A stretch of DNA of 64,000 nt from Dichomitus squalens LYAD-421 SS1. Its lineage: Eukaryota > Basidiomycota > Agaricomycetes > Polyporales > Polyporaceae. Below are positions 12,599-23,648 of the stretch, piece by piece. A model generated the notes under the pieces. That model did not search any database and was not told the origin of the DNA. It saw nothing but the letters and a program-made list of their open reading frames with translations. The number at the start of each line of letters is the position of its first letter. Position 1 is the stretch's first letter. The stretch spans positions 932,923-996,922 of the forward strand of contig NW_006766889.1 in NCBI RefSeq assembly GCF_000275845.1. Direction: 5' to 3'. A program made the translations under genes and the position numbers.

Positions 12599-12883
12599 AT
12601 GCCTTCCGCTTCCTCTTCTACTTCCATCTCCCGGCCAACCGCCCCTCGACCTATCCCCAAGGTCAGTCCTACATGACATCATCACTGGTCCAGAATCCCC
12701 GTCGACTCACGTTTACTTTCCTCTTCCTCACAGCGTGCAGTGAATACATGGCCGGGCACTACCGCGTCCCGCAATCATTTCGAAGACTTCCTTCGAGAGA
12801 TCGGTGCATGTACTGAATCGACGCACTTGTGCTGCATTCCTAAAGGTGATCCTTGTCGCTACGGTCACAAAGGGCTTCACTGA
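12599..12883 (+). CDS. Possible small cysteine-containing protein (70 aa)
   Basis: Spliced from two exons, 12599-12661 and 12734-12883, around a 72-nt intron (GTCAGT...CACAG). The predicted protein starts MPSASSSTSISRP, has PRPIPKRAVNTWPGTTASRN across the junction, and ends in a Cys/His cluster CCIPKGDPCRYGHKGLH that looks like a small metal-binding knuckle. A TATA box lies about 95 bases upstream. I do not recognise the family. It sits just before two tandem genes that encode another Cys-rich zinc module. Alternatively these are 5' exons or untranslated sequence of the next gene, because a second frame through the same DNA is also open. Transcript data would settle it. Confidence 0.33.
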
Positions 12884-12931
12884 TTGGCCGAAAAACTCTG
12901 ATCACGGATATAGTTGCCACGACGCATCCTC

Positions 12932-13836
12932 ATGTCCACACGAGCCAGAGATCTACATCCAATGTCCGATCCAAAGCTAGATCATCTCCTTCCCGGGTGA
13001 GTTTGATCTCAGATTGAGTGTGATGCCGCGCGGTTCGACTTATCGGCCCCGTCTAGACCACACACAGTCGCGTACATCTTAGGGACGCGTCGATCGAGGA
13101 GTCCCCCGCCCTCACCCGAACAAAGCCCCTGCCAGCGGAGGGGAGGGGACGATCCTTGTCCTCTGCCAGAGTCTCTGGAACGCTCACAAGTGGTCTTCCC
13201 ATTTCCCCCAAAAGCCCAGCTCTATCTTCCATCAATCTCGAGAACCACGCTGCGACGGCGGCCTACGACTACTTCCCGTCCGCACACGACCACCTCATTA
13301 CCGTCATAGGGCATCCGAACCTTGAAGGGCGCGCTTCCCGTGCGCTTACCCGAGCCTCGCCCAAGCCGCCACAGAGCACGAGCCGCTCACCTGACCCGCA
13401 AGGGATGTCTCGACCCTCGTCGTCCTCTCCTTCATCTTCCCGTTCCAGGGAGTTGGAGCCGCACTCACGTACAAGGTCTGCTGGGCGCTCATTGAGCCGT
13501 ACCCCTTCTATCGACTCTCTGGACACGGCATCGTCCTCTGAGGCACCTGCAACCCCTAAAACGCAGTCCATGCTCGTGCACGACCTTCCGCCCGTGAGCA
13601 CTTCCCCGCTCGAGGAGCTCGAACGCTCCTCGCGCTTCCGCGTCCAGTGCGTTTGCATGACCTGCAAGCGTGCTGGCTCGAACTTTCCCCATTGCGGGAA
13701 GTGCGGTGACATGTGGTGCTCGCGGGAGTGCAGGACTGGCGCCGCAGGCACTCACGTTTGTCACGGACGCATTGTCAGGGCGGCACAGGACTCGCGGGTA
13801 CTGCAGGCGCACCCTGCAACGTTTGTCGTGGTTTAA
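12932..13836 (+). CDS. Ser/Pro-rich protein with C-terminal MYND-like zinc finger, tandem copy 1
   Basis: The body of the gene is one open exon ending at 13836. The N-terminal exon 12932-12996 plus an 86-nt intron (to 13082) is my best model and is uncertain. After a long Ser/Pro/Arg-rich region the protein ends with CMTCKRAGSNFPHCGKCG, DMWCSRECR and a final THVCH: two CxxC pairs followed by WCSxxC and H-x-C, the spacing of a MYND-like zinc finger. The gene about 1 kb downstream ends in the same module, preceded by a similar S-x-L-E-x-L-x-x-S-x-x-FRVQ block, so the two are tandem paralogues. Such fingers usually bind proteins. No enzymatic domain is visible. Function unknown. Confidence 0.68.
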
Positions 13837-14807
13837 CAACTCTTTACATACAGAGGGGTCATTCGCATTGACATTGCCTTGGTGACAGGCTCTCTAGGGC
13901 TACAGCCGGTGTGCTGAAATATGATCACTGCCATCTCTATAGCTGCATTACTATATCATGTACACAATTGTACGTCTTCATTGCACTGCACGAACTATGA
14001 CATGCTTCCGCCTTCACGAGTCGAATGCTACGCTTAACCCTACCTCCCCATAACGCGGTGTCGACGCTCAGGACGTCGTACCGTAACGTAAAAGTGCTTT
14101 GAAGAGGGTTCAGCGGTCAAGTAGTCTATTTATGCTCGACTAAAGCTTTGTCATATGACCCCAAAGTCAGTAGTTGAACAGCCCAGATTCGTTTGGCTGG
14201 AAGGACGATGTCTATACTTGTACCGAGAGTATCAGCCTGCTTCGGCCCCCCGTCACTGGGAATTCAAAGCGCATGATTGCTCTCACGTCTGTCTTCAATT
14301 ATTGGTCGTGTGCCGCTTTCTGAGGCCTGTCCAATGAACGCCGATGGTTTGAGAGGTCCCGAGGTTTGTCGGCTAGAAGCCAAGTCTTTACGTTTGAACT
14401 TTGATAAGTCGAAGATAGCGAGATCAGAGACCGTTGGAGAAGCGTTGGGAGATAGCTGGAGCGTGGGGCCACGGACACAGGCGACCGTAAAGCCTTTATT
14501 TGATTAGTCGTCGTGCAAGCAGACGTAGGCACGGGAATTGCTTGGGGAGGTTCCCACTTGCTGTGGCCAAAATATGCCGGCGGTAAGTAGAAGAGCCACG
14601 CATTTCGATCGGACCCGAAGAGTGGAACGTTGCCGTCGCGAAAGCAGCCAAGAGTCCGATCACTGGAGGGAGCACAGGCGCCCGGAGGAAAACACAGGCA
14701 CAGTGTTGGCGCCCGGAAACTCTTTCTTGGTCGTGTGACACCCTCGGTCTCCATATATCGCCAACGCCTCCGCTCTGTAGAACCTGCAAACACCCTCCTC
14801 GTCCACC
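13837..14807. other. Spacer between the two zinc-finger paralogues
   Basis: About 970 bases holding the 3' UTR of copy 1 and the promoter of copy 2. An AT-richer stretch lies near 13920-13990, and a weak TATA-like TCCATATATC at about 14750 lies some 55 bases upstream of the ATG of copy 2. No supportable gene. Confidence 0.5.
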
Positions 14808-16012
14808 ATGTCCACCGTTATCTGCGAGCCACCACAAACCGCCTTCTCGACCTCAGCCTACAAAAAACAGCGCCGCCGCTTGCATCTGGTACGTCCATAC
14901 CAACACTGCTAGCCCCCTTCCAGCGTGCTCACCCTTCTCTGCCTGACTTGCAGTCGTTTGGTTCGACAAGCGAAAGCAGCAGCAAGAGCACCCTCCTGTC
15001 CATTGTCACCCCCGAATATCCTCCGATTCCCTCGCGGAACGGCGATTCCATGGCGTCGACACCAGGGGTGAGAGCGCACGCCCACCCTTCTTCCACTCGC
15101 GTAAATACGGCCGGTACACCAGACGTCATACACCATGACCGCCCCCGACAACATAACGTCGGCGAGAGGACCGAAGTTCCATTCCCTCTGCGTGCCTCGG
15201 GGCATACCCGTACCCAATCTACGTCCGCCGTCGGCGAGCCCAGCGCGGTCCTGGGCTCTTCGTCGGCACGGCACAGTCGGGCCCGCGCCGCGTCCTCTGC
15301 AACCATTGGCTTTTGGCCCCGCTCCCGTGCCCGCCTCCCTTCTATACTCACTTCGGTGTTGACCCAAAGCAAAGCTCCTGTGCAACCTCGCGAGTCCGCG
15401 AACGACCCGGAGCTTGTAGGCTCCTTCACCCCAACGAGCAGTCCACGCCCGCGCCTGCGTAGTCTTCTCGCTGGAGCCCCACCAGCAGAGTTCTCTGGTG
15501 CGCCGACGCCGTCACGCTTTGTGCCCTCGCAACCTACACCACAGCCTCGTTCCTTATCTACGCCGCGCTCCCACAGTTTGGCGCATCGTCCCCGCCGCCG
15601 TTCGGACGCGCCACTGTCCAGTCTGTCTATGCACCGGCGGGCTGTCGAGGCGAGTCCGATCGACCCGCCCGCCTCGCCCGATCTCCCATCCATCTGCCGT
15701 ACGCCTTCTTCTTATTCTGGTTCTGAATACTTCCCCACCGCGCCCTCATCGGCCGGCCCTCCCACTCCCGTTCACGCCGTCACGACGCTCCCTGTCAGGG
15801 AGAGTCGTAAGTCTGAGTCGTCGTTGCACCCGGTTCTCGAGAATCTGGAGAATACTTCAATGTTCCGTGTACAGACCGCTTGCTCGACATGCGGCAAGCG
15901 GGGCTCCAACTTCCCGTGCTGCCCCAAGTGCGGGGAGATGTGGTGTTCACGGCCTTGCCGACTGCAAAATGGGAACGGGAAGAGGCACATCTGCGCGAAG
16001 AACGGCGCGTAA
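14808..16012 (+). CDS. Ser/Pro-rich protein with C-terminal MYND-like zinc finger, tandem copy 2
   Basis: Exons 14808-14888 and 14954-16012 with a 65-nt intron (GTACGT...TTGCAG) give 379 residues. The start MSTVICEPPQ lies about 55 bases after a TATA-like site. The middle is Ser/Pro/Arg-rich and looks disordered. The last 45 residues carry FRVQTACSTCGKRGSNFPCC, PKCGEMWCSRPC and KRHIC: C-x2-C, C-x2-C, W-C-x3-C, H-x-C. This is the same zinc module, with the same GSNFPxC and MWCSR core, as the gene at 12932-13836. The pair arose by tandem duplication, and outside the finger they have diverged strongly. Function unknown; protein-protein or transcriptional scaffolding would be typical of MYND-type fingers. 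Confidence 0.78.
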
Positions 16013-16547
16013 CCTCCTGGCATGTGGTGCCTCGTCACCGCTTGCCTAGCTTTTCTTGTCGTTTCCTAACACATGCTCTCATCTCCACCTATCTTCATCG
16101 TAGTCCCGGCTGCTTCACGTACTGATTGTGATCTGCTCCGTCACCGTTTCTTTGGTACTTCTCTGTGTATATGACCAGTTTTTCTTGTCCCTGCTCTGCG
16201 CCTCGGGAATTAGCTCTGTTGTTGCTTTTCTCAATTTCCACTCATGCTGCTCAATATTGTCTGCTAGATGCTTGCGTAGAGATTCCGGTCCGCTGCACTG
16301 TATCTGTATCATAGGCAAGTATATAGTCTGTTCCTACTTCCCATGGACTGCGACGATCTCTTCTCATGACTGTCACGAATATATCATGTTCTAGCGTCGA
16401 TACATGCCGTGTTGATGAATGGACGGCAACGCTCCGCACATCCGACAGGTGTTCTGCCCGTACGCTAGTAAAGTCAAAGGTGAGTTGCCGCAAGCGGCTC
16501 GACATCGGCCCGCGAGTAGAACATACACCCGCTGTGTATCGAATGCT
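16013..16547. other. Convergent intergenic region
   Basis: Between the stop of zinc-finger copy 2 and the stop of the BUD22 gene on the opposite strand. AT-richer and pyrimidine-rich, as expected of 3' UTRs. No supportable gene. Confidence 0.55.
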
Positions 16548-18371
16548 CTACGAGAAGGTAATCTTCTTCCCCTGTGCGGGCCTGATACCAGGATTCAACT
16601 TCTCTTTCAGCCTCTTCTTGGCTTCCCAAGACGGATGCAAAGGTGTTTCGCCTTGCGCACCCTTCCCACTGCGCCCGCCCCCAGCCCCTGCATTCTTTGT
16701 CTCCGGCCCCGAGCTCCCGACATGTCTAGAGGCGCCAAGTGTCTGTCCCGGACCTCGCGTCACACCGTCAGCATTTGTCTTCCCGTAGCCTGCGTCGCGG
16801 CCCTGACGAGGTGCTCCCCCAGCAGCCTGGAACTTCCTCGCGCCGCGCTCGGCCGGACCTCCATAGGGCCTGCCTTTTTGTTGTTGTGGTCGGGGAGCAC
16901 GGGCTTGCGCCTCGTGTTGTTTCTTGACGTGGTTCGCGTTCCTGCCGTACTTCTTCTCCCAGATGCTACAGAAATAGCCAACATCAGATAACATGGTCAC
17001 CCAGGAGGCAGAGCAGCCGAGGACAAAAACGTAAAACGCGTGTGGTAGATATGGGGAGACAAGGTTTGCAAAGTTAGATTGAATGCATGAAAGGCGCGAT
17101 ACGTACGCTCTCCGGGCACGCTGACCGCGCCGGTTCTTCCGGGGCGCGTCGGCGCCGGCTGCTTCGCCCTCGCTGAAGTCTGATGCGTCTGAGTCTCCGC
17201 GGGTGAACCCGACAGAGAGGGAGGGGAGGAACGTAGATGCTGCGCCGGGTTTCGAATTGCCCTTCACGTCCGTAGCCGAAGGTTTTGCTTTCTTGGCTGG
17301 AGGCGCGTCGGATTCTACCTCAGAGTCGCCGAACGATTCGCTCTCGCCATCGTCATCGTCATCTGAAGAGTTAGCGACGGCGATGTCACCATCATCGTCG
17401 ATAGAGCCGGATTCCCAATCCACGCCGGCGCCGTCATCGCCTCCATCAATCGTGCCGGACTCCCAGGCTGCATCGTCGGCGTCGACCTGGCTCCCGCTCT
17501 CCGCATCCTCGTCCTCCTCGTCTTCGTCATCGCTCGCCTCCTCAGCCTTCACTTTCCCCCCTTGCTTAGGTTGTCCTGAGATTTCCTCTTCTGCAGCTTC
17601 ACTCTCCTCGTCGCTCTCCTCCGCGCCCGTCCGGTCCTTCTTCACAGACTCCGGGTTCAGCACCTCCCTCAAAGTGTTCACAACCGTATGCACGGCATCT
17701 GCTAGGATCTTCGAGCTTAGCAGCCGCGCGTGGACCTTTGCCGCGGATGACCCAGGCTCCTGTGGGGCTACAAGGTCCTCCGAAAGCTTGTCCTCCACGG
17801 CGCGCTTGACGTCTTCGTTCTTAGACAGCAGCCCGTCCTTGAGTATCTTGGTCCTCAGAGCGGTATTGCCAAATTGTTCGTGATCGGCATGCTGAAATTC
17901 TTACCATGAGAAAACGGGAGAGGCTGGGGAAGAGGACATGCGTACCTTCAGCACTTGTAGCTGCTTCTCCATCTCAGCTGGGTCGTCACTTTTGACGTTG
18001 ACCTTGGCACTTTGGGAACTAGTGCATAGCGCGTAACGTGAATTCCAGTGTAAAACCTTGGTGCAATGACAGCAATCCAACGAGAACTCACCGTGCAGCC
18101 TTCAGCCGCTTCACCAGCTTGCGAACCTCGAACGCCTCCGCCTTCTTTGCGGCTTTGCGCGCTTCGTGTATCCCATGATGCTTAACAAACAGACTTGCTG
18201 CGTCAAGCTCTACACACACTGTACACTCGCTTGTCGAAGCTCACTCACCAATTTCTTCGCGATGACCTCCGCTTGAGATTCCTGCTTGACTGCAAGCTGT
18301 CGGATAGAGGGTCGCTTCCTCTTCTCTCCGCGTTTTCCAGATGCATCACAGGGCACTGAAGGCGCCATTGT
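16548..18371 (-). CDS. BUD22: BUD22/SRFBP1-family ribosome biogenesis protein
   Basis: Minus-strand gene in about six exons. The first exon starts MAPSVPCDASGKRGEKRKRP at 18371. Following exons encode the basic helical start of the Bud22 domain (KAAKKAEAFEVRKLVKRLKA, then HADHEQFGNTALRTKILKDG). The middle is very acidic with Asp/Glu/Ser runs. The last exon after an intron near 17105-16970 has IWEKKYGRNANHV and ends HPSWEAKKRLKEK...GKKITFS, the conserved C-terminal signature of Bud22/SRFBP1. In yeast Bud22 acts in the nucleolus in 18S rRNA maturation and small-subunit assembly, and its loss disturbs bud-site choice. The domain order and the C-terminal signature make the call firm; internal exon borders were set by eye. 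Confidence 0.88.
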
Positions 18372-19237
18372 ACTAGACAGCAAGTGAGATGAGTGGAAGC
18401 CAAGCCGGGAGGATGGATTCAGGGCCAAGCTGCACGCCAATGTCATGGACAACTTTCCTCGGCGTCTCCGTTCCCTTTCTGGGCGCATCGGGCCGGCCTG
18501 ACTCGGGCCTACGGTGCTAACAATGACATCACCGGCGCAACACAACTTCACGGATTCGCTGAAGTTGTTTTTCCTAGGGCAGCAAGCATGACCTCTGCGC
18601 ATTCTCGAGAAGATAATTCTGCAACAACAACCGCCGTGAGGTGAGTGATCTTGTCAAACACTGCTAGCGATTTCCCGGAAATGTCACTAGTACTGCTACA
18701 GCTGTGACGCACATGCACCGTGTCTCGAACTCGATTAGTTGCCCCACGGTGTGTCTTACCAAGGGTGTATGACAACGTCTTCTCTCCACCCCGAATATCG
18801 GTCAACATATATGCGGCGTAGGGGCTTGGCAGACATTGAACAGGACACAGCTGAGCAGACGACGACCTGTCCTTGGATCCGAGATCGGGATGGTATGCTA
18901 GCCGTCATGAGCTTGGTCGAAACGCCGAGGTCGCTTCGACTGCAAGTAGGAAGATTTCTTCCTTATTCAACAATACTGTACCACTCTCCTGTCACTTTCT
19001 CACTATGATATCGCTTTTTCACTCATGATGCTACCACATCACTTGACCACTAAAGTATCGCTTCGTCAGCTTTGCTGCGATAAACAACGCTCTATTGCGG
19101 TATCTCCAGTTCACCTTCATCCTCCCAGGCTTCAACGTGAGGTGTCCGCCCCAATCATAACAGCAGAGGTGCGTGCATCATGAACGTTCGAGTCAATGTC
19201 ATAAGCAGATCAGTAACACCTTCTCCTCCTCATACAG
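18372..19237. other. Divergent intergenic region, BUD22 / Mug135-like
   Basis: Nearly 870 bases upstream of BUD22 on the minus strand and upstream of the first supportable exon of the plus-strand Mug135-like gene. It should contain the BUD22 promoter and any missing 5' exons of the plus-strand gene. I could not find a convincing start exon. Confidence 0.45.
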
Positions 19238-19782
19238 AACGACACGGCTACATCGAAGGGCGAGGTGGCTGCTTCGAATCCAGACGTGGCCGAAGCTGGA
19301 CGTGGTCGCTATTAACACGAAGCTGGACATCGCTCACCGTCTGGCCGTCGAGGGCTACGTGGGCCAGATGAAGGTAAGTACGTCGTCACCGTTCACCATC
19401 CGCCAGCCCCCCCCCTCATCACTCCTCTTCGTCGCCGCAGAGAACCAACGGAGTCCTCAGACACCACACCCAGCTCGTAGAAGTGCCGTTCCCGGACGGC
19501 ACGTTCCCGTGGGGCCAGAGCGTTCCCGGCCCGCAGGTACGTGCCGCTTCCCAGCCCATTCGTCCCATCGCAATGGCTAACGCGCTGTTACGTCCCCGAC
19601 AGGCCGGGGAACTCGTCGAGCTCAAGCCCCTCTCTTCGTTTGACGCAGCGCACGCCCTCAGTGCGGAGGAGCCCTACGCATACGTCCGCAGATATTACCC
19701 GGGCACAGATGTCCCTGCAGAGGTCGCAGAAGCGAAGCAGTTGGTTCTGAACGCCATTAGGCGGCCTCGCATTTTGCTTTGA
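19238..19782 (+). CDS. Mug135-like C-terminal domain protein, 5' end unresolved
   Basis: Three exons are clear: 19238-19373, 19441-19536 and 19603-19782, joined by introns of 67 and 66 nt, all phase 0. They read ...WPKLDVVAINTKLDIAHRLA, RTNGVLRHHTQLVEVPFPDG and LKPLSSFDAAHALSAEEPYA with YVRRYYPGTDVPAEV. The VPFPDG motif, then the L-x-S-x-D-A-x-x-A-L-S block and the final YYPG-x-x-VP stretch match the Mug135-like C-terminal domain, expanded in mushroom-forming fungi and named after a fission-yeast gene induced in meiosis. No ATG is found in frame upstream: the frame meets a TAA before any Met, so a 5' exon is missing or the copy is truncated. Molecular function of the family is unknown. Confidence 0.55.
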
Positions 19783-20655
19783 CGTGTTGCTAGCGCGTTG
19801 CACGGACCTGGACTTGCGCTAGTCAAGCGACATAACTCTCCGCAGACACTCGAGCATGTATAAGGTTAGCCGGTTGTACGCGTCCACACAGACCTGTTCA
19901 CCCGCTCCGGACCGATGTCTAGTACGATAATGCACGCCTTGCGACGTATACGACGGGCATTACAGTACAATTACGCGCATAAATCGTGCCCACGACGCCT
20001 TCCGCCGAACGAGAAGCTACAGCACAGGAAGGCAGCAGTAAGGTACAACAATGGTGACATAAGTATACGGAAAGGTAGTGAGCCCGACGGCGGGCAATAA
20101 GAGGACCGCCCAGTGCCGCCAGCAAGTCGAGTAAGGTAAGGAGCGGAAGATAGAGGCGGCGCGGAGGCAACCCCGCCAGACCTGCAAGACGGGAGAGTCG
20201 ACCGGGGTTGGGCCTCGAAGACGATAGAAGATTTGCGAAGAAGGCTCCCCGTGGATGGTCGGGAGCGTAGCTACTAATACAGCAGAGAATGGCTGTCGTG
20301 AAGTGCGCGGGAGAATTCAAGCTGGAAGCGTGGTGTATGGAGTGTAGCGTACTTGAAGGAGGCTGCTGTTTGCAAAGATCTCTCGAGGACCACGAGAAGG
20401 GGTACCGGAAAATTGCGCAGGCTACCTATACCCCCTAACGACGATGACGGGGGAAAAAGGAGGAGAGTACGCTCGAAAACACGGTATCGTCGCGTAACTG
20501 AGGGTAAAATGCCAGAAAGCTATACTAAACTACTAAACTGCAGAGCGACAGCGACAACGATAGACAAGCAAACGTACAAGTCTCGTGGAGTGCATGACGA
20601 CGTAACCTTGAAACCCACAATGAAAACCCGGCGATGAGAAAGCGGCGAATCGCGT
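19783..20655. other. Convergent intergenic region
   Basis: About 870 bases between the Mug135-like stop and the RGS-protein stop. A 133-codon minus-strand frame here (20320-19919) has no family resemblance and lies where the 3' UTR of the minus-strand gene is expected. Nothing supportable. Confidence 0.5.
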
Positions 20656-23648
20656 CTACGTAACGCGAGTCTCGGGCGCGCCCACCAGCCCTCCGACAAT
20701 CGACGCGCTGAGCACGAAAGCTATGATCGCGCTCCTCACCACGATCTCCCACTGCCCCCTCGTGACAATCGGGTTCAGCACCGGGGTGAGCGGCGACGCG
20801 AACGCCGGCACCTGCAGCATGCGCCTCACCCGCTTCCGCCACGACTCCTTGCTGTGCGCCTTCGGCTTCGAGGGAAAGGAGCCGAACGACTTCTCCGACG
20901 CCAGTGCTTCCGGTGCTGTGGGGAAAGCGAGAGACGGCGGGCTGAGCGTAGACGTGGGGGACGTGGGGGATGTGGGCCCGGATAGTGATCCTCGTACTTC
21001 CGTGGGGCGCTCAGAGCCGTGCACGCTCACGCCCTCGGGTCCGGTCACGGTCGATGTCGAGTCTCCGGCACCGAGGAAGTACATCGCGACGTTACGTGGG
21101 CCACACTTCGACTGTAGGTACCCCAGGAATCTGTACACGAGCCCTACAGCCGCCTCAGGCCTGGCGGGCGCGGCTGAGGCGGATGGACGGGGAGAGGCGT
21201 TGAAGCCAGAGGCGAAGTGGACTCCGCGGGATGGCTTTTCCAGATTGACGGCGGGAGTATGCGTAACTAAGGCCGGGGTTGCGAATGTTGGAGTCGCGGC
21301 CGATGGGAGTGGAGAGACAGCTGAGTCCGAACGGCTGTGTCGAGACGAGCGCTTGGGAAGACCGTCGAAGTCGAAAGCGTCGATTCGTTGGTGCTCAGCC
21401 GCACAGTCAGCTTGAGACTCGAGGTCATGAGAGCATATTGAACTAAGCGACAGTGAATCAGCAAACGACATTCAACCTGCATGACGAGCAGACGTACTCC
21501 TCCAGCTGATCCCACCGGAAGGGATGGATGAACGTCGCGCCCGATCCGACGTCCTCGTCGCTGCTCTCTCCCCATACTGAGCTACGCCGACGCTCTTGAG
21601 CATCAGCCGTAGCAGGTCCCTCCGGGCACGGCTCCTCATCGAATATAGCATCCGAAATGTGGATCTCGGGCTCACGCCGCCGTCTCCGCCGAGCTCGCGG
21701 ACGTTTTCCGTTATTACTTGCCGCTGTGGCGTCCGTCGCTGCGGCTCGAGCATCGTGGGACGCCTCGGAGCTCGCGTCGGCCTCCGATCCAGTTTCGCAG
21801 TCGGATTCGTATTCTGAGTCGGAGTCGCTGTAGTCGCTTTCTAGGTGGCAGAGGAACTCGTTCGTGCCGAGGTGTTCTCGTGAAATGTCAGCCTTTGGTG
21901 AATGCGAGGTGGAGGCAAACGCTATTGGCGACATCTTCGTCTGCGAGGCCTCGGCTCGAGACGACGTCTGGACGTGCGTGAACGTGTGGGCGGGCGGAGG
22001 CGCCACCACTCGAAGCTTGGGTGGTGCGGGACGTGACAACGGTGAGACGGAAACATCAGTGGCAGGGGAACGAGGAGGCGTAGCAGAATCTGAGAACACG
22101 GACTGCCTGAATAGTGGGGGTGGGGGACCGGTAAGCGGTCGAATGCTACTCCCCTTGCTGTCAGCGCCGTACTCAGGCGCCGGGTGGCTTGAGGACAACT
22201 TCCCGACGTGAATGAGCTTCTTCTCCTTCGCTGATGATGAAGAACCTGGTCCTTCAGTCTCGGACACACGAGCGAGTTCGAACGAACGAAGCTGTCGCAG
22301 GTCACCGAAGACGTAGATCATCATGCAGACCTAAACGCGTTCGTGAGCGTCACGCCCAGGATGCTTCCAGGCATACGGAGAAGAACGTACACCGTACATG
22401 GCGGAGATGACGATGGTCATGCCGAGCCAGAGACCAGGGAGGGCAGAGAAACGCCACCATCGCGAGCCGCCGGTGAGAAAGTTGGCGAGGAGGATGGGCG
22501 CGCTGTGAAGGGGGAGAGTCAGAGTCAGTGAAGCGAGCAAGTGGGGACGATCCCAGATGGTTCGAATTGAATTCAGCCGGTGTCAGAGAGAGGTAGCGCC
22601 CGGACCTGGCCCGCGTTCTGACCACACGGCCCCGGAGGCCGGGCGACATGCGGGTCAGAAGCAGCGGGAGAGAACCACCCAAACGCCAAGCGAGGCATGT
22701 TCCCTGCCGTACGCGGCCCACTCCCCCGCGGTAAGCACGCCCAATAAAAGGCCCGAAGACGGCGGAGAAGGCGGGTTGCGTAATGGCTCTTCTCACACCG
22801 AGCGGCCGAAGAAAAGCTACGAACCTTCCTGTGAGACCGATGACTGTGCCCCCCGCGCAGCCGCAATACGCCCGAGGCATGCCGACGTTGTGGAACGTCG
22901 CCAGCACGAACCGGTCCAGGCTCTCAGACAGCATCGCCGTCACGCGCTCCTCCAGCTCCTCGAATATCTCCGGGTACGGCGGCGGGGGCGGCTGTCCCGG
23001 GACGGTCAGCAGCGGATCCGGGCCCTGTATCGAAAAGTTTGACGGCCGCCGATAGCTGAGCTCGAGATCGAGCGAGGAGCTGAACGAAGCGAGAAGGTCG
23101 GCGTGCACGGGGAGGGCGTAGGGCGCGTAGGGCGTAAGGAACGTCTCTTTGGCACGCATATAGAACTGTGCGAGCGCGGGATTGGGAGGTGGGGGAAGGG
23201 TGACCGAGCGGTACGTCGGTGCTCCGGGGCTCGACGAACATCGAATAGGCGAACTCGGCTTTGACTGTCGCCTCCACGCGGTGTAGCGCGACTTGTACTC
23301 TCGTAGCCAGAGTATGAAGTAACTGCCGGACGGTTAGACGCGTCCGGGGGAGGGTGAACGCGTTACGTACAGACATTCCGGCATGCGGTCGATGAAAAGC
23401 AGCCATTCCTCAAAGTCCTTCAGCCCAAGCGGCGGGAGATGCTTGCGGTCAAGGATCTCCTGGAGCGGTATGCGAAAATGCGGGGTGATGCCCCATGTCG
23501 AAGATGTCTTCTTCGGTTGCGGAGGTGGGGGATGAGTTAGACGGTGGGGAAGAGCGAGAAGGGCGTGCGGGCTGAGCTTAATGGTCTTCGGGGCGGGCGG
23601 GGAACTGGAGGAGCGGGAGGAGGAGGGGGGCTGGGGCCGGGAAGACAT
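20656..23648 (-). CDS. RGS-domain membrane protein (Rax1-like)
   Basis: Multi-exon minus-strand gene starting MSSRPQPPSSSR at 23648. The N-terminal half reads as an RGS domain: IPLQEILDRKHLPPLGLKDF, then FEEWLLFIDRMPECLYFILW across an intron, then FYMRAKETFLTPYAPYALPV, and near the end AMLSESLDRFVLATFHNVG. Next come membrane-spanning hydrophobic stretches (GCAGGTVIGLTG and, in a later exon, RFSALPGLWLGMTIVISAMY), a long acidic Ser-rich cytoplasmic region, and a last hydrophobic helix (IVVRSAIIAFVLSASIVGG) just before the stop. RGS followed by membrane helices is the architecture of yeast Rax1, which marks bud sites, and of some fungal RGS proteins that damp G-alpha signalling. Whether this one accelerates GTP hydrolysis cannot be told from sequence. 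Exon borders between 22900 and 22330 are not fully resolved. Confidence 0.8.

Noticed and set aside
19919..20320. 133-codon minus-strand frame
   Set aside because: Lies where the 3' UTR of the RGS gene is expected, Leu/Arg-rich composition from GC-rich DNA, no family match.
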